A DNA stretch of 64,000 nt from Devriesea agamarum (GTDB lineage: Bacteria; Actinomycetota; Actinomycetes; Actinomycetales; Dermabacteraceae). Below are positions 8,753-17,359 of this stretch, piece after piece. The stretch's first letter is position 1; the number at the start of each line of letters is the position of its first letter. The stretch covers positions 1,116,001-1,180,000 of the forward strand of contig NZ_LN849456.1 of assembly GCF_900070355.1 (NCBI RefSeq). Reading direction: 5' to 3'. The notes beneath the pieces are model-generated. The model saw nothing but the letters and a program-made list of their open reading frames with translations. It made no database searches and was not told where the DNA came from. The translations under genes were made by a program, and so were the position numbers.

Positions 8753-9012
8753 CTAAAGTCAGATAAATGTTACTCACCCCAAAATTAGCATACATGGCGC
8801 AGCGACAGCTGCCATGTCAATGTCGTCATCAACAGGATGCTTGCGTTATTCAGGCATAGGATTACTTGATCAATATATTTGACCTAAACACAGGAGATCT
8901 GTTTCAGGGGTAGCTAGAGACGGTAGAGTGGGATTGATTAAGAATATTTCATCAGTAAAGCACGGTCTAGCCCGGGAACGGATCGGCGCGAACAGCAACC
9001 GAATGCAATTCA

Positions 9013-9327
9013 GTGGGCGAACCATTTATTAATCATTTCTTCGCCGGCGCAGCGACTTACCTTAAAAGCCGAGAGATCTTTGTTATCGCCCCCACTCAGA
9101 GGCCACAGTTAGTGCAGCGTGTCGCATCGGTGACGATAACCAATTCGAGCAACAAAACCCGGGCCCCGAATATATATTCGGCGATCGGACACATCGCCGT
9201 GCCTCCAGACGCATATATAAAATATATATCTAAATCTTCATTTTCAACTGTCGGGAATAACACGATAGCACAAAGTGTGATTCCTGATCATGGATACCTG
9301 TTCACGCTCAATCACCGAGGTCATTAG
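9013..9327 (+). CDS. Hypothetical protein, 104 residues, doubtful
   Basis: An open frame starting at GTG lies in AT-rich DNA and includes the run TATATAAAATATATATC near 9212-9229. The peptide contains Ser/Thr/Asn-rich segments (VASVTITNSSNKTR) and no recognised motif. No convincing ribosome site precedes it. It may be the remnant of a secreted protein like its neighbour. I list it because it is the only long frame in this part of the island with plausible amino-acid composition. Confidence 0.25.
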   Translation: MGEPFINHFFAGAATYLKSREIFVIAPTQRPQLVQRVASVTITNSSNKTRAPNIYSAIGHIAVPPDAYIKYISKSSFSTVGNNTIAQSVIPDHGYLFTLNHRGH

Positions 9328-9859
9328 TTCCGGGATTTTGGGCATCTTTGTTATCCCTTTTGTTTCCACTCATATGTAGTGGACGTACATAGGACGCTTT
9401 TCCGATGCCTGGCCAGTTCCTACAATAAGCGATTGATTTCAAAATTAATACTTTGGGGCTCACTGATCACAGTCGCGACCATCAGCGTCAAGATCCATAC
9501 TGCAACGAGACCTCAAAGTTATTTCCTTGGACTGCGTCTCTCGCGGCGGTCATGCGCAACTCTCGAACGGCCACATCACCAATGCATCATGAAGACCAGG
9601 ACGGAAAAACTATGCTCGCGAAGTGGCGAGACCCCAATTATCGGTATAGTCCCGCGGGATGACAGTTTGAGTCGCTGTAGGGGACAGTTAATCCTAATTC
9701 TTCGTGAACTTCACACACTCACCTTTAACGCTTTCATCGGCTTACTAGTGCGCTCCTACGGAGGTGTCCGCACAATCGGACGGGTTGAAGTTTTAACGGC
9801 CTGGGGCCTTCTTTTGCAGCAGCACCCGGCGGGTGGAGGGAATGATTGAACGCGCTGAG
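9328..9859. other. Gene-poor part of the AT-rich island
   Basis: No gene can be supported here. A GTG-started frame (9379-9849) contains one hydrophobic segment, LILWGSLITVATISV, but its remaining residues look like random translation rich in Arg, Cys and Ser, and it has no ribosome site. The stretch may hold debris of lost genes. Confidence 0.4.
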
Positions 9860-10213
9860 ACCGACCAAGTCGATTTCGACGAACCCGCGCACCATCTCGT
9901 CCCAGTCAGCCAAGATCCTTAACGAGATCTACGATGTCAGCCGCAATCCGGATTTAGCCCGCAAGTGGCCTTGCGGTATCAGGTCAGCCCTCTCGCCAGC
10001 GAGTCTGCCTCTAGTACTTCTTTCTACTTCTTCGCACGATTAACGCGCGCGTCCGCGGTCGCTACTCGTCACGGCTTTGTGCCGGTTCATCGTCAAACCC
10101 ATCTCGCAACCAGCGTCCGAACCAGCGTCCGAGCAGCAACTCCACACCGCCTTGTGAAGTTTCTCGGCAGAGGCAACGTATTGACCACACGGAAGTTTTT
10201 CAAGAGCCAACAC
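9860..10213 (-). pseudogene. Decayed transposase (copy 2)
   Basis: Two pieces on the minus strand look like parts of an integrase-core (DDE) transposase. The upstream piece (10157-10213) reads VLALEKLPCGQYVASAEKL; the downstream piece (9860-9925) reads ILADWDEMVRGFVEIDLVG, which recalls the start of the catalytic core in families with a W-D-x(n)-G-F-x-E-I-D-L/T-V motif. In-frame stops lie between them. Both pieces are in the same orientation as the remnant at 6972-7241, on the other side of the island. The assignment is from pattern memory and should be tested by search. Confidence 0.45.
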
Positions 10214-10255
10214 GGGTCATGCACACCGACCTCAGATCCCGCCTATCCTTGAGGA

Positions 10256-10708
10256 ATGGACGAACAGAACGTTTTCTCAACCGCTGATGACTCCTGTCCT
10301 CGTCGCCGCAGCGTTTTACGAGCGCTCGGCGTTGGCACCGTTGGGGTTAGTGGCCTCGGCGCTCTTGCCGCCTGCGGTCCCGACGACCAAGGATTTCCTC
10401 AGGCGAAAGCAGTGGCGACTGACGGCGGGATTCCCCTGTCGGAAATCCCCGAGAATTCAACTGTGATCGCTGACTTCGGTTCTGCGTTCGTCGCAATTAT
10501 CCGAGGTCAAGGGCAAGATATCCGGGGAATGAGCGGGTACTGCACCCACCAGGGCTGCAAGCTGGCGCTGGACGATCAGCAGCTGCAATGCCCCTGCCAC
10601 GGTTCCCGGTTCGACGAAAACACCGGCGCCCCCCTCGGCGGGCCCGCGAAAGAACCCTTAGCGAAGATCCCGCTTCAGATCCGCGATGGAAAGGTTTTCC
10701 GTGCCTGA
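10256..10708 (+). CDS. Rieske [2Fe-2S] lipoprotein, Tat-type signal
   Basis: The 150-residue protein has a twin-arginine signal (PRRRSVLRALG, residues 15-25) followed by a lipobox LAAC with Cys40, so it is likely exported folded and lipid-anchored. The cluster ligands are present as CTHQGC (Cys96, His98) and CPCHGSRF (Cys112, His115 region), the two-Cys two-His pattern of Rieske proteins. It is far shorter than QcrA, and no cytochrome b or c1 gene is beside it, so it is a stand-alone ferredoxin-like Rieske protein of unknown redox partner. Its 3' end overlaps trmB by 23 bp. Confidence 0.9.
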   Translation: MDEQNVFSTADDSCPRRRSVLRALGVGTVGVSGLGALAACGPDDQGFPQAKAVATDGGIPLSEIPENSTVIADFGSAFVAIIRGQGQDIRGMSGYCTHQGCKLALDDQQLQCPCHGSRFDENTGAPLGGPAKEPLAKIPLQIRDGKVFRA

Positions 10709-11504
10709 ACTTAAACAGTGCACGGGGTCGGACGAGACACGCCGGGAGGTGGTGTCATTTGTGCGTCGCGGCAGCAGGTTGTCACCCTCTCGACAAAAGG
10801 CGTGGGATGACCTCGCCGATAGCTACGTTCTCACGGTTCCGCGCGGCCATCGGGACACCCTGCCCGAGCCAGGCTTTCGGTTCGACCTTTCTCAAATTTT
10901 TGGCCGCACAGCGCCGCTCATCGTCGAAATCGGCAGCGGACTCGGTGACAACATTGCACTGGCCGCCTCTAAAAATCCTGACCGCGACCACCTTGCGTTC
11001 GAGGTATATCGCCCAGGAATAGCGCAGACGCTCAGCCGGATCGAGCGCGAGGGTAGCCCCCGGAATATCCGCATGGTGGAACTGGACGCCCAGCATTCCG
11101 TACGATCCCTGCTTCCAGCGCACAGCGTGAGCGAGTTCTGGGTGTTTTTCCCCGACCCGTGGCACAAAACTCGGCATCATAAGCGCAGGATTATTCAGGC
11201 ATCGTTCCTCAATGATGTCGCTGAGCTCCTTAAGCCGGGTGGCGTGCTGCGATTAGCCACCGACTGGGCTGACTACGCAGCACATATGCGCTCAGCTCTC
11301 GACCGACATCCTCACTTTGAGCCCGTTGACCCGACCGGACCAGCCCCAAGCCCCATTCCCGAGGATGCTCCTGAGGATTTCCCACACGTGGGATGGTCAC
11401 CGCGGTTTACCGAACGCACTTTGACGAGTTTTGAACGCAAGGCGATCACCGCGGGCCGCTTAGTATGGGATCTGACATACCGTTGTGCCCCTCGCACACC
11501 GTGA
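10686..11504 (+). CDS. trmB: tRNA (guanine-N7-)-methyltransferase
   Basis: TrmB makes 7-methylguanosine at position 46 of tRNA using S-adenosylmethionine. The family pattern is clear: VEIGSGLGDNI (SAM-binding loop), HLAFEVYRPGIA, the MVELDAQ strand, and the diagnostic FFPDPWHKTRHHKRR. The length of 272 residues includes an N-terminal extension of about 50 residues common in actinobacteria. The ATG at 10686 overlaps the Rieske gene; a GTG at 10701 is an alternative start. Confidence 0.95.
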   Translation: MERFSVPELKQCTGSDETRREVVSFVRRGSRLSPSRQKAWDDLADSYVLTVPRGHRDTLPEPGFRFDLSQIFGRTAPLIVEIGSGLGDNIALAASKNPDRDHLAFEVYRPGIAQTLSRIEREGSPRNIRMVELDAQHSVRSLLPAHSVSEFWVFFPDPWHKTRHHKRRIIQASFLNDVAELLKPGGVLRLATDWADYAAHMRSALDRHPHFEPVDPTGPAPSPIPEDAPEDFPHVGWSPRFTERTLTSFERKAITAGRLVWDLTYRCAPRTP

Positions 11505-11543
11505 CCGCCCTTTTTCGTTCCACGCGCTTCCAGAGGTGACGCA

Positions 11544-12578
11544 ATGCCCAGCAATGACACCCCCCTCCCCGAGACGCCGGAATCTGCCCCACCCCGCGGA
11601 CGGCGTCGCCGTCGCCGGGGCCTACGCATCGCAATCTGGACGATCTGCTCACTGCTCGTGGTTGCCGGCATCGCAGCGGGCATTTACGTCATCGGATTTT
11701 CGCGCTCTTTAAGTGAGATAAAGCGGGTGGACATTGCCGGCCAGAGTCAGTCTGATCGCCCCGCTAAGGATGCAGGTAAAGGCACCAACTTTTTAATCCT
11801 CGGATCGGACCGGCGCGACCCAGAAGAGGCTAAGGCCTCGCATGTGACCGGTCAGCGCTCGGACACGATCATGCTCGTTCACGTCAGCGCCGATAAAAAG
11901 AGCGCCTACGTTATCTCTTTCCCCCGTGACCTGTGGATCGATATTCCAGGCCGTAACAAAGAACGCATTAACGCGGCGCTCGCTTTTGGTGGGGTTCCGC
12001 TGGCAGTGCAGACCGTTGAGAATTATGCTGGGGTCCCCATCGATCACGTCGCCATGATCGATTTCAACGGGGTCAAGGGCCTGGTCGATAAGCTCGGTGG
12101 GGTGGATGTGAACTCCTCAAAGGCGTTCACCATCAACGGAGATTCATTCCACCAGGGCATCAACCATCTCAACGGTGAACAGGCATTGAGTTTCGTGCGC
12201 GCCCGCAAGCAGTTTGCCGAAGGCGACTTCCAGCGCAATACGAATCAGCGTGAGTTACTTAAAGCGGTCCTGAACAAGGTGATTTCCGCTGACACGCTCA
12301 CGGACCCGATGAAGATTCAGGGTGTCGTCGCAACCATCGCTCCGTATCTGACCGTGGATTCCGACCTTACCAACACCGCCATGGTGCAGCTGGGATATTC
12401 TCTGCGAGATCTTCGCACCAGCAATATCTACTATTTATCCGCCCCCCACGGGGAACCCTTTATGACCAGCGGTGGCGCCAGTGTGGTTGCCGAAAATCCG
12501 GCCGCAATGGATCAGCTACGCAAGGCTCTCAAGGACGACGACATGGCAGCCTACTATTCGTCTACCACGAAACAATAA
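11544..12578 (+). CDS. LytR-CpsA-Psr (LCP) family cell-wall ligase
   Basis: LCP proteins attach teichoic acids, capsule or other anionic glycopolymers to peptidoglycan outside the membrane. The 344-residue product has an N-terminal cytoplasmic Arg-rich stretch (RRRRRG), one membrane helix near residues 27-50, and the LCP domain with FLILGSDRRD, RSDTIMLVHV, SFPRDLW and the later conserved Arg-containing HLNGEQALSFVRARK. It lacks the C-terminal LytR_C domain. The 3' end runs into a 20-bp tandem repeat that includes the stop codon. Confidence 0.93.
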   Translation: MPSNDTPLPETPESAPPRGRRRRRRGLRIAIWTICSLLVVAGIAAGIYVIGFSRSLSEIKRVDIAGQSQSDRPAKDAGKGTNFLILGSDRRDPEEAKASHVTGQRSDTIMLVHVSADKKSAYVISFPRDLWIDIPGRNKERINAALAFGGVPLAVQTVENYAGVPIDHVAMIDFNGVKGLVDKLGGVDVNSSKAFTINGDSFHQGINHLNGEQALSFVRARKQFAEGDFQRNTNQRELLKAVLNKVISADTLTDPMKIQGVVATIAPYLTVDSDLTNTAMVQLGYSLRDLRTSNIYYLSAPHGEPFMTSGGASVVAENPAAMDQLRKALKDDDMAAYYSSTTKQ

Positions 12579-12644
12579 CTAATCATGCCAAACAATAACT
12601 GCTAATGCCATTTAATAACTTCCCATGCCATTCAATGGCTTCCC
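12570..12644. repeat. Imperfect 20-bp tandem repeat across the LCP stop codon
   Basis: Three units of 20 bp and a partial fourth follow each other: AAACAATAACTAATCATGCC, AAACAATAACTGCTAATGCC, ATTTAATAACTTCCCATGCC, then ATTCAATGGCTTCCC. The first unit contains the TAA stop of the LCP gene. The array is AT-rich against its surroundings. Confidence 0.85.
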
Positions 12645-12707
12645 AATACTAGGCGCCACCTACACAAAGCCAGCCGCTAACCGCTCCATTAATCAGGGAG
12701 GAATAAG

Positions 12708-13061
12708 ATGCCCAACCCCGCTGTGAAGCTCGCCATGACCGGAGCCGCTGCCGGTGCATCGCTGCTCGCTAAAAAAGCTCTGCACACTGGCTGGGGCGCC
12801 GCGTTTGGCGAAGACGCGCCCACCGCTAAAACCCAGAAGCAGGCCAAGAAAGACACCAAAGCTCTGCGCAAGCAGGCTAAGAAAAACGGCGCCTCCAAGG
12901 AAGATATAGCTGCCATCCGCAATCCAGCCGACCAAGTCCCGGTATGGAAAACACTGCTGTGGACAGCTCTGTCAGGCATCGCTATTCAGGGTGTGCGCCA
13001 CCTCGCGCGACGCGGTACCCAACGCGTGCTCTCCCGTCGGCCTCGCGCTAATCGCGGCTGA
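12708..13061 (+). CDS. DUF4235 domain protein
   Basis: This 117-residue protein matches the DUF4235 pattern of actinobacteria: a small membrane-associated protein with a hydrophobic N-terminal segment (VKLAMTGAAAGASLLA), a lysine-rich middle and a second hydrophobic segment (WKTLLWTALSGIAIQGVRHLARR). An AGGGAGGAA ribosome site lies before the ATG. The role is unknown; such proteins are often found near cell-envelope genes, as here after an LCP gene. Confidence 0.8.
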   Translation: MPNPAVKLAMTGAAAGASLLAKKALHTGWGAAFGEDAPTAKTQKQAKKDTKALRKQAKKNGASKEDIAAIRNPADQVPVWKTLLWTALSGIAIQGVRHLARRGTQRVLSRRPRANRG

Positions 13062-13109
13062 TACCTGGCGGCACATTATTGTCGTTCCGACTGGAAGGTA
13101 TCAGCCGCG
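13053..13109. terminator. Inverted repeat between convergent genes
   Basis: The 14-base arm CGCGGCTGATACCT (13053-13066) pairs exactly with AGGTATCAGCCGCG (13096-13109), with a 29-nt loop. It covers the stop codon of the DUF4235 gene and precedes the end of phoU on the other strand. It has no strong T-tract, so it may terminate weakly in both directions. Confidence 0.5.
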
Positions 13110-13138
13110 CAGCGAGTAGCGCCGTCGTTGACCTGAGG

Positions 13139-13816
13139 TTAAAAAGGTGTGACGTCGATGGCGCTGGCATGCGGGTCCAGCGACACACCGGTCACTAGGA
13201 ACCCGACTCGACGTACCAATGACACCGCGTGGTCGCCTAGGCGCTCATAAAAGCGCGCGACCAGCGTCATATCCACCGCGTGAGTCACGCCCGAGGTGTA
13301 CTCCTTGGCGTAGGTGGCGCGAAAGACCTCCTGCTGTAGCGCATCAATCTCCTGGTCGTTCTTCTCGACCTTCGCAGCCAGCGCAAGATTGCGCGTTTCA
13401 ATCACCGTCGCCGCATCCAAAATTGCAGCGATCGTGAGGTCAGCCATCCGACGGAAGGTCTCCTCCGCCCCCTCGGGCAACGCCTTTTCGGGGTATCGAC
13501 GGCGCGCAGTGAGTGCGATGTGCTCCCCCAGGTCACCCATCCTCTCCAGGGTTGAACTCATCCGCAGGGCCGCCACCACAGACCGTAAATCCGTAGCCAC
13601 GGGTTGCTGCCGAGCCAACATGTCGATAGCTCGTTCATCAATGGCCACCTGCATTTCGTCGATCGCATGATCTGCCGCGATGACCCGCTCGGCCCGTTCC
13701 AAATCCGCCGCGAAAAGCGCTTCGGAGGCATCCTTCACCTGATCCGACACGCGACGGCACATCTGGACGAGGTTCTCACGCATGTCAGACAGCTCAGACT
13801 GGAAAACCTGGCGCAT
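13139..13816 (-). CDS. phoU: Phosphate-transport regulator PhoU
   Basis: PhoU dampens phosphate uptake signalling through the Pst transporter and the sensor kinase. The 225-residue product starts MRQVFQSELSDMRENLVQM and has the two repeated three-helix bundles with the metal-binding type motifs, ERMGDLGEHIA in the first half and ERLGDHAVSLVRRV in the second. The ATG at 13816 gives the usual N-terminus. It is divergent from the senX3-regX3 pair, the normal arrangement in actinobacteria. No pst genes are in the window. Confidence 0.95.
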   Translation of the reverse strand: MRQVFQSELSDMRENLVQMCRRVSDQVKDASEALFAADLERAERVIAADHAIDEMQVAIDERAIDMLARQQPVATDLRSVVAALRMSSTLERMGDLGEHIALTARRRYPEKALPEGAEETFRRMADLTIAAILDAATVIETRNLALAAKVEKNDQEIDALQQEVFRATYAKEYTSGVTHAVDMTLVARFYERLGDHAVSLVRRVGFLVTGVSLDPHASAIDVTPF

Positions 13817-13993
13817 AGAACTATGTCTCTTTCTGCTGTACCACAAGATGGACCGGAAAGGGCCGGCCCGGCGGCGATCATCCCAAGACTTGGTGAACTT
13901 CGGAAGGATGCCGTATGAACTCCTGCTGACCATACCAGCGCATTTGGTCTCAGTGGTCCTCACCATCCCAGGTGAGGACCTAGGCTCTTACCT

Positions 13994-15223
13994 GTGCTGC
14001 CTACGGTTTATCTGATCCTGGCCCTGCTCGCGGGCCTCGTCGTCGGCGCGGTCTCCGTGGCATCGTTTGTGTGGTCCGAGCATCGTCGCCGTCCTCAAGA
14101 GTCCGAGCATCTTCCCGCGGTTCCGGAGCCAGCGGCGGAAGTCCTCCAGGTCCTGCGCAGTGCCTATGTGGTGCTCGATGCGTCCGGTGACGTGGTGCGG
14201 GCTTCTCCGCTGTCGTACTCATACGGGTTGGTGCGGGCGCGCAGCGGTGAGTATCCGCGGCTGGCAACCCCTGAGCTGATGACCCTTGTCTCTCAAGTGG
14301 GTCGCGACGGCGGTTTTCGCGATCAGCGGATGCACCTGCGCCGTTCTAACCATGAAGATGGCGAAGCCGTGATGGACGTCCGGGTGGGAGCCCTGGGGGC
14401 AGACCAGGTGCTCATGCTTGCCGACGATGTCACGCGCGCGGTCCGGGTGGAAAAAACCCGTCGTGACTTCGTTGCCAATGTGTCGCACGAGCTGAAAACA
14501 CCGGTGGGGGCGCTCACCCTGCTGGCAGAGACAATGGAAGATGCCGCAGAGGACCCACAGGCTGTTCGCCGGTTCGCGGAACGGATGCAAACGGAATCTC
14601 GGCGTCTATCAAAACTCGTCCAGGAAATCATTGAGCTGTCCCGGGTCCAGGGTGCGTCGGCACTTCCGGACGCGTCACCGGTAGAGATCGATGAGGTGGT
14701 CGACGCTGCGGTAGGGGCCAACCGCACAATAGCTAGTGCCTCCGATATCGAGATGACGGTTGGTGGCACCCCGGGGCTATGCGGTTTCGGATCCCACGAC
14801 ATGCTTGTGACGGCGCTGTCGAATCTCGTGTCCAATGCCGTCGCGTATTCCCCGCCGCATACCCACATCGGGGTCTCGACGCGGTCCGTTTCCGGAATGA
14901 TCGAGATCGTCGTGAAAGACGAAGGCATCGGTATTTCCCCGGAGAATTTGAACCGAGTCTTTGAGCGTTTCTTCCGCGTAGATAAAGCTCGTTCCCGACA
15001 AACCGGTGGCACGGGCCTCGGTTTGGCTATCGTCAAGCACATTGCCTCCGATCACGGTGGCGAAGTCGTAGCGTGGAGCCAAGAAGGTAACGGTTCCACA
15101 TTTACGTTGAGGCTTCCGGAAATGGGGCAGACCGATAGCATGTCCCCGACAAGCAGTTCCGAGACTTCTGCCCACCTAGATTCCCCCGAAAATCCCCCGG
15201 CATCTGGAAGAGTAAGAGCATGA
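13994..15223 (+). CDS. senX3: Sensor histidine kinase, SenX3/PhoR type
   Basis: The 409-residue protein starts at GTG with one clear membrane helix (residues 4-27), then a PAS-like region and the kinase core. The H-box DFVANVSHELKTPVGAL places the phosphorylated histidine at residue 165. The N-box (NLVSNAVAYS), G1 (DEGIGIS), F (FERFFRVDKARS) and G2 (GGTGLGLAIVKHI) boxes are all intact. With phoU opposite and a RegX3-type regulator overlapping at ATGA, it is predicted to sense phosphate limitation. The C-terminal 30 residues are a Ser/Pro-rich tail. Confidence 0.93.
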   Translation: MLPTVYLILALLAGLVVGAVSVASFVWSEHRRRPQESEHLPAVPEPAAEVLQVLRSAYVVLDASGDVVRASPLSYSYGLVRARSGEYPRLATPELMTLVSQVGRDGGFRDQRMHLRRSNHEDGEAVMDVRVGALGADQVLMLADDVTRAVRVEKTRRDFVANVSHELKTPVGALTLLAETMEDAAEDPQAVRRFAERMQTESRRLSKLVQEIIELSRVQGASALPDASPVEIDEVVDAAVGANRTIASASDIEMTVGGTPGLCGFGSHDMLVTALSNLVSNAVAYSPPHTHIGVSTRSVSGMIEIVVKDEGIGISPENLNRVFERFFRVDKARSRQTGGTGLGLAIVKHIASDHGGEVVAWSQEGNGSTFTLRLPEMGQTDSMSPTSSSETSAHLDSPENPPASGRVRA

Positions 15224-15927
15224 CGCGCATCTTGATCGTCGAAGACGAGGAATCGTTTTCGGACCCGCTGTCCTACACCTTGCGTAAGGAAGGGTTTGAC
15301 GTGGCGGTCGCCGATAACGGCACTGATGGTCTGCGCATGTTTTCCGCTCACGGAGCGGACCTGGTGCTGCTCGATTTAATGCTGCCGGGAATGAGCGGAA
15401 CCGATGTTTGTCGGGAGATCCGACGCCTGTCCAGCACACCGGTCATTATGCTCACGGCAAAGGATGATGAAATCGATAAGGTGCTCGGGCTTGAACTCGG
15501 AGCCGACGACTATGTCACCAAACCGTATTCGTCGCGGGAACTTCTCGCGCGTATTAAAGCCGTTTTGCGGCGGGCACAGGACACTGGTGGGCATCCAGAT
15601 GAACCAGAGCTCACCGTCGGCGATATCTCTATGGATGTTGAACGCCATGTGGTGACTGTGCGGGGGCAGGCCGTTGCGCTGCCGCTCAAAGAGTTTGAGC
15701 TGCTAGAAATTCTGCTGCGCAATGCGGACCGGGTCCTCACCCGAGGACAGTTAATTGACCGGGTGTGGGGGTCGAACTATGTTGGCGACACCAAAACGCT
15801 CGACGTGCACGTTAAACGTCTGCGCGCAAAGATCGAACACAATCCAAAACACCCGGTCTACTTGGTGACCGTACGGGGCCTGGGCTACAAATTCGAGTCG
15901 CCCCGTCCCGCAACAGAAGTCCGCTGA
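15220..15927 (+). CDS. regX3: Response regulator, RegX3/PhoB type
   Basis: The 235-residue OmpR-class regulator has a receiver domain with acidic pocket EDE (residues 8-10), phospho-acceptor Asp52 in LLDLMLPG, and the TAKD...K region. The C-terminal winged helix carries LKEFELLEILLRNADRVLTR and ends LVTVRGLGYKFES. It overlaps senX3 by four bases. It should control phosphate-starvation genes together with SenX3. Confidence 0.95.
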   Translation: MTRILIVEDEESFSDPLSYTLRKEGFDVAVADNGTDGLRMFSAHGADLVLLDLMLPGMSGTDVCREIRRLSSTPVIMLTAKDDEIDKVLGLELGADDYVTKPYSSRELLARIKAVLRRAQDTGGHPDEPELTVGDISMDVERHVVTVRGQAVALPLKEFELLEILLRNADRVLTRGQLIDRVWGSNYVGDTKTLDVHVKRLRAKIEHNPKHPVYLVTVRGLGYKFESPRPATEVR

Positions 15928-16045
15928 GGACTCTCGGGATTCTCGTCCGGCATCCGAGTTGACGCAGTCTTCCGTAAGCCTGAACCGACCGACCGTTGAC
16001 GCTTTACAACGTCCGAGAGCGGCACGAGTTGAAGCGATCAGCCTT

Positions 16046-16606
16046 TTACGGGGTGGGCGCTGTGGTCGGTGCCGTAGTCGGCGCTATGGTCGGCGCCACA
16101 GACGGTGTCGCCGATGGTGACGGCGAGGGCTCTAGATCCTTGAAGTAGGCCAGCGACCCGTCCATCACCGGCATGCTGAGGCTCTGCTCCACATCGTTGG
16201 CTTTGACGACCAGCTTCATCATGGCTCCGGGCGCGGCCGGAGTTTCGGTGAGGCTCACCACTTCACCGTCTTTTCCGCCAATCTTCACCAGTTGGCCTGG
16301 AGCCACCTGCACGCTACTGGTAAACGCCACAGAACCGTCAACTTTGCCCTGCAGCGTCACCGAGGTTGGCTGCTGCCCCTTGTTATATACAGCACCGATG
16401 AGCGCACCGGGCTTGCCCTGGTCAGAGGTCAGAACCAGCATGTTTCGCACATCCACGGTCCCCACGGTGGCATTGCTGCCTTCAGCCTGCTGATAAACCG
16501 CTTCGGTCTGGACTGGATTCAGATAACCGCAGGCACTGGTGGCGGCAACGGCCACGCCCAGCGACGCGACGGCCATGAGACGACGGATACGGGGGGCGGC
16601 GTTCAC
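16046..16606 (-). CDS. Putative lipoprotein with Thr/Pro/Ala repeat tail
   Basis: The 186-residue product starts at GTG 16606, chosen because GGAGAGAAC lies directly upstream. It has a signal ending in a lipobox (AATSAC), then a domain that looks like an immunoglobulin-like beta fold: GTVDVRNMLVLTSD, VTLQGKVDGSVAF and LVKIGGKDGEVVSL. This is seen in actinobacterial 'DUF461/copper chaperone-like' lipoproteins, though no metal-binding Met/His motif is visible. The C-terminus ends in repeated PTTAPT units, likely disordered. It is divergent from carD. Function unknown. Confidence 0.75.
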   Translation of the reverse strand: MNAAPRIRRLMAVASLGVAVAATSACGYLNPVQTEAVYQQAEGSNATVGTVDVRNMLVLTSDQGKPGALIGAVYNKGQQPTSVTLQGKVDGSVAFTSSVQVAPGQLVKIGGKDGEVVSLTETPAAPGAMMKLVVKANDVEQSLSMPVMDGSLAYFKDLEPSPSPSATPSVAPTIAPTTAPTTAPTP

Positions 16607-16820
16607 GTTCTCTCCGTTTCGGCGTGTAACCAGCCGGATCGCATCAGACGCACGACCGCGGGCGGTTATGAGGGGTTCAGGATGCGACCAGCATAACCGA
16701 GCAGACCCGGCAAGCGCCCTGGAATCACTAAAACCAAGCTGATGCGCACGAGCGAGGTACTCACGCGCACGCTGGCGGTGTCCATTTATCGAAGCGGCGA
16801 ACTGTACCACATCTCATCAA

Positions 16821-16829
16821 TGCTAGAAT
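16821..16829 (+). promoter_or_regulatory. Extended -10 promoter of carD
   Basis: TGCTAGAAT is an extended -10 element (TG-N-TAGAAT) 27 bp before the carD ATG. No good -35 hexamer is seen, as is common with extended -10 promoters. Confidence 0.5.
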
Positions 16830-16855
16830 GCACTGGACGAAAGGGGACCATCCAC

Positions 16856-17338
16856 ATGTCATTTTCCGTCGGAGAGACCGTCGTCTACCCGCACCACGGC
16901 GCTGCCCTTATCGAGGAGGTCAAGGTCCGCAAGATTAAAGGAGAGGACCGCACCTATCTCAAACTCAAAGTGGCACAGGGTGACCTGACCATCGAGGTCC
17001 CGGCGGACAACGTCGATATGGTCGGCGTTCGCGATGTCGTCGATGAAGAAGGCCTATCCAAGGTCTTCGATGTATTGCGCCAGCCGTACACCGAAGAGCC
17101 CACGAACTGGTCGCGCCGCTACAAAGCAAACGTTGAAAAGCTCGCGTCAGGCGATGTCATTAAGGTCGCTGAAGTTGTTCGCGATCTGTGGCGCCGAGAT
17201 CAGGATCGCGGATTGTCCGCCGGTGAGAAGCGGATGCTCTCTAAAGCGCGTCAGATTCTCGTATCTGAGCTTGCGTTGGCTGAGCAGACAGACGAAACCA
17301 AAGCCGAGACAATCCTCGACGACGTTCTCGCGTCCTAA
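16856..17338 (+). CDS. carD: CarD-family transcriptional regulator
   Basis: CarD binds the RNA polymerase beta subunit and stabilises open complexes, notably at rRNA promoters. The 160-residue product starts [17 protein letters not shown], the standard N-terminus of the RNA-polymerase-interacting domain, followed by the helical C-terminal domain with [19 protein letters not shown] and the [19 protein letters not shown] segment that includes the conserved Trp. AAAGGGG lies at a good distance before the ATG. It is 21 bp before the IspD-like gene; in many actinobacteria carD is followed directly by ispD and ispF. Confidence 0.96.
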   Translation: MSFSVGETVVYPHHGAALIEEVKVRKIKGEDRTYLKLKVAQGDLTIEVPADNVDMVGVRDVVDEEGLSKVFDVLRQPYTEEPTNWSRRYKANVEKLASGDVIKVAEVVRDLWRRDQDRGLSAGEKRMLSKARQILVSELALAEQTDETKAETILDDVLAS

Positions 17339-17359
17339 AACCGCCTCAACCATCTCGCG

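Noticed and set aside
9379-9849. 156-residue frame with one hydrophobic segment
   Set aside because: It has no ribosome site, an odd composition after the hydrophobic part, and no motif; described only as part of the gene-poor stretch.
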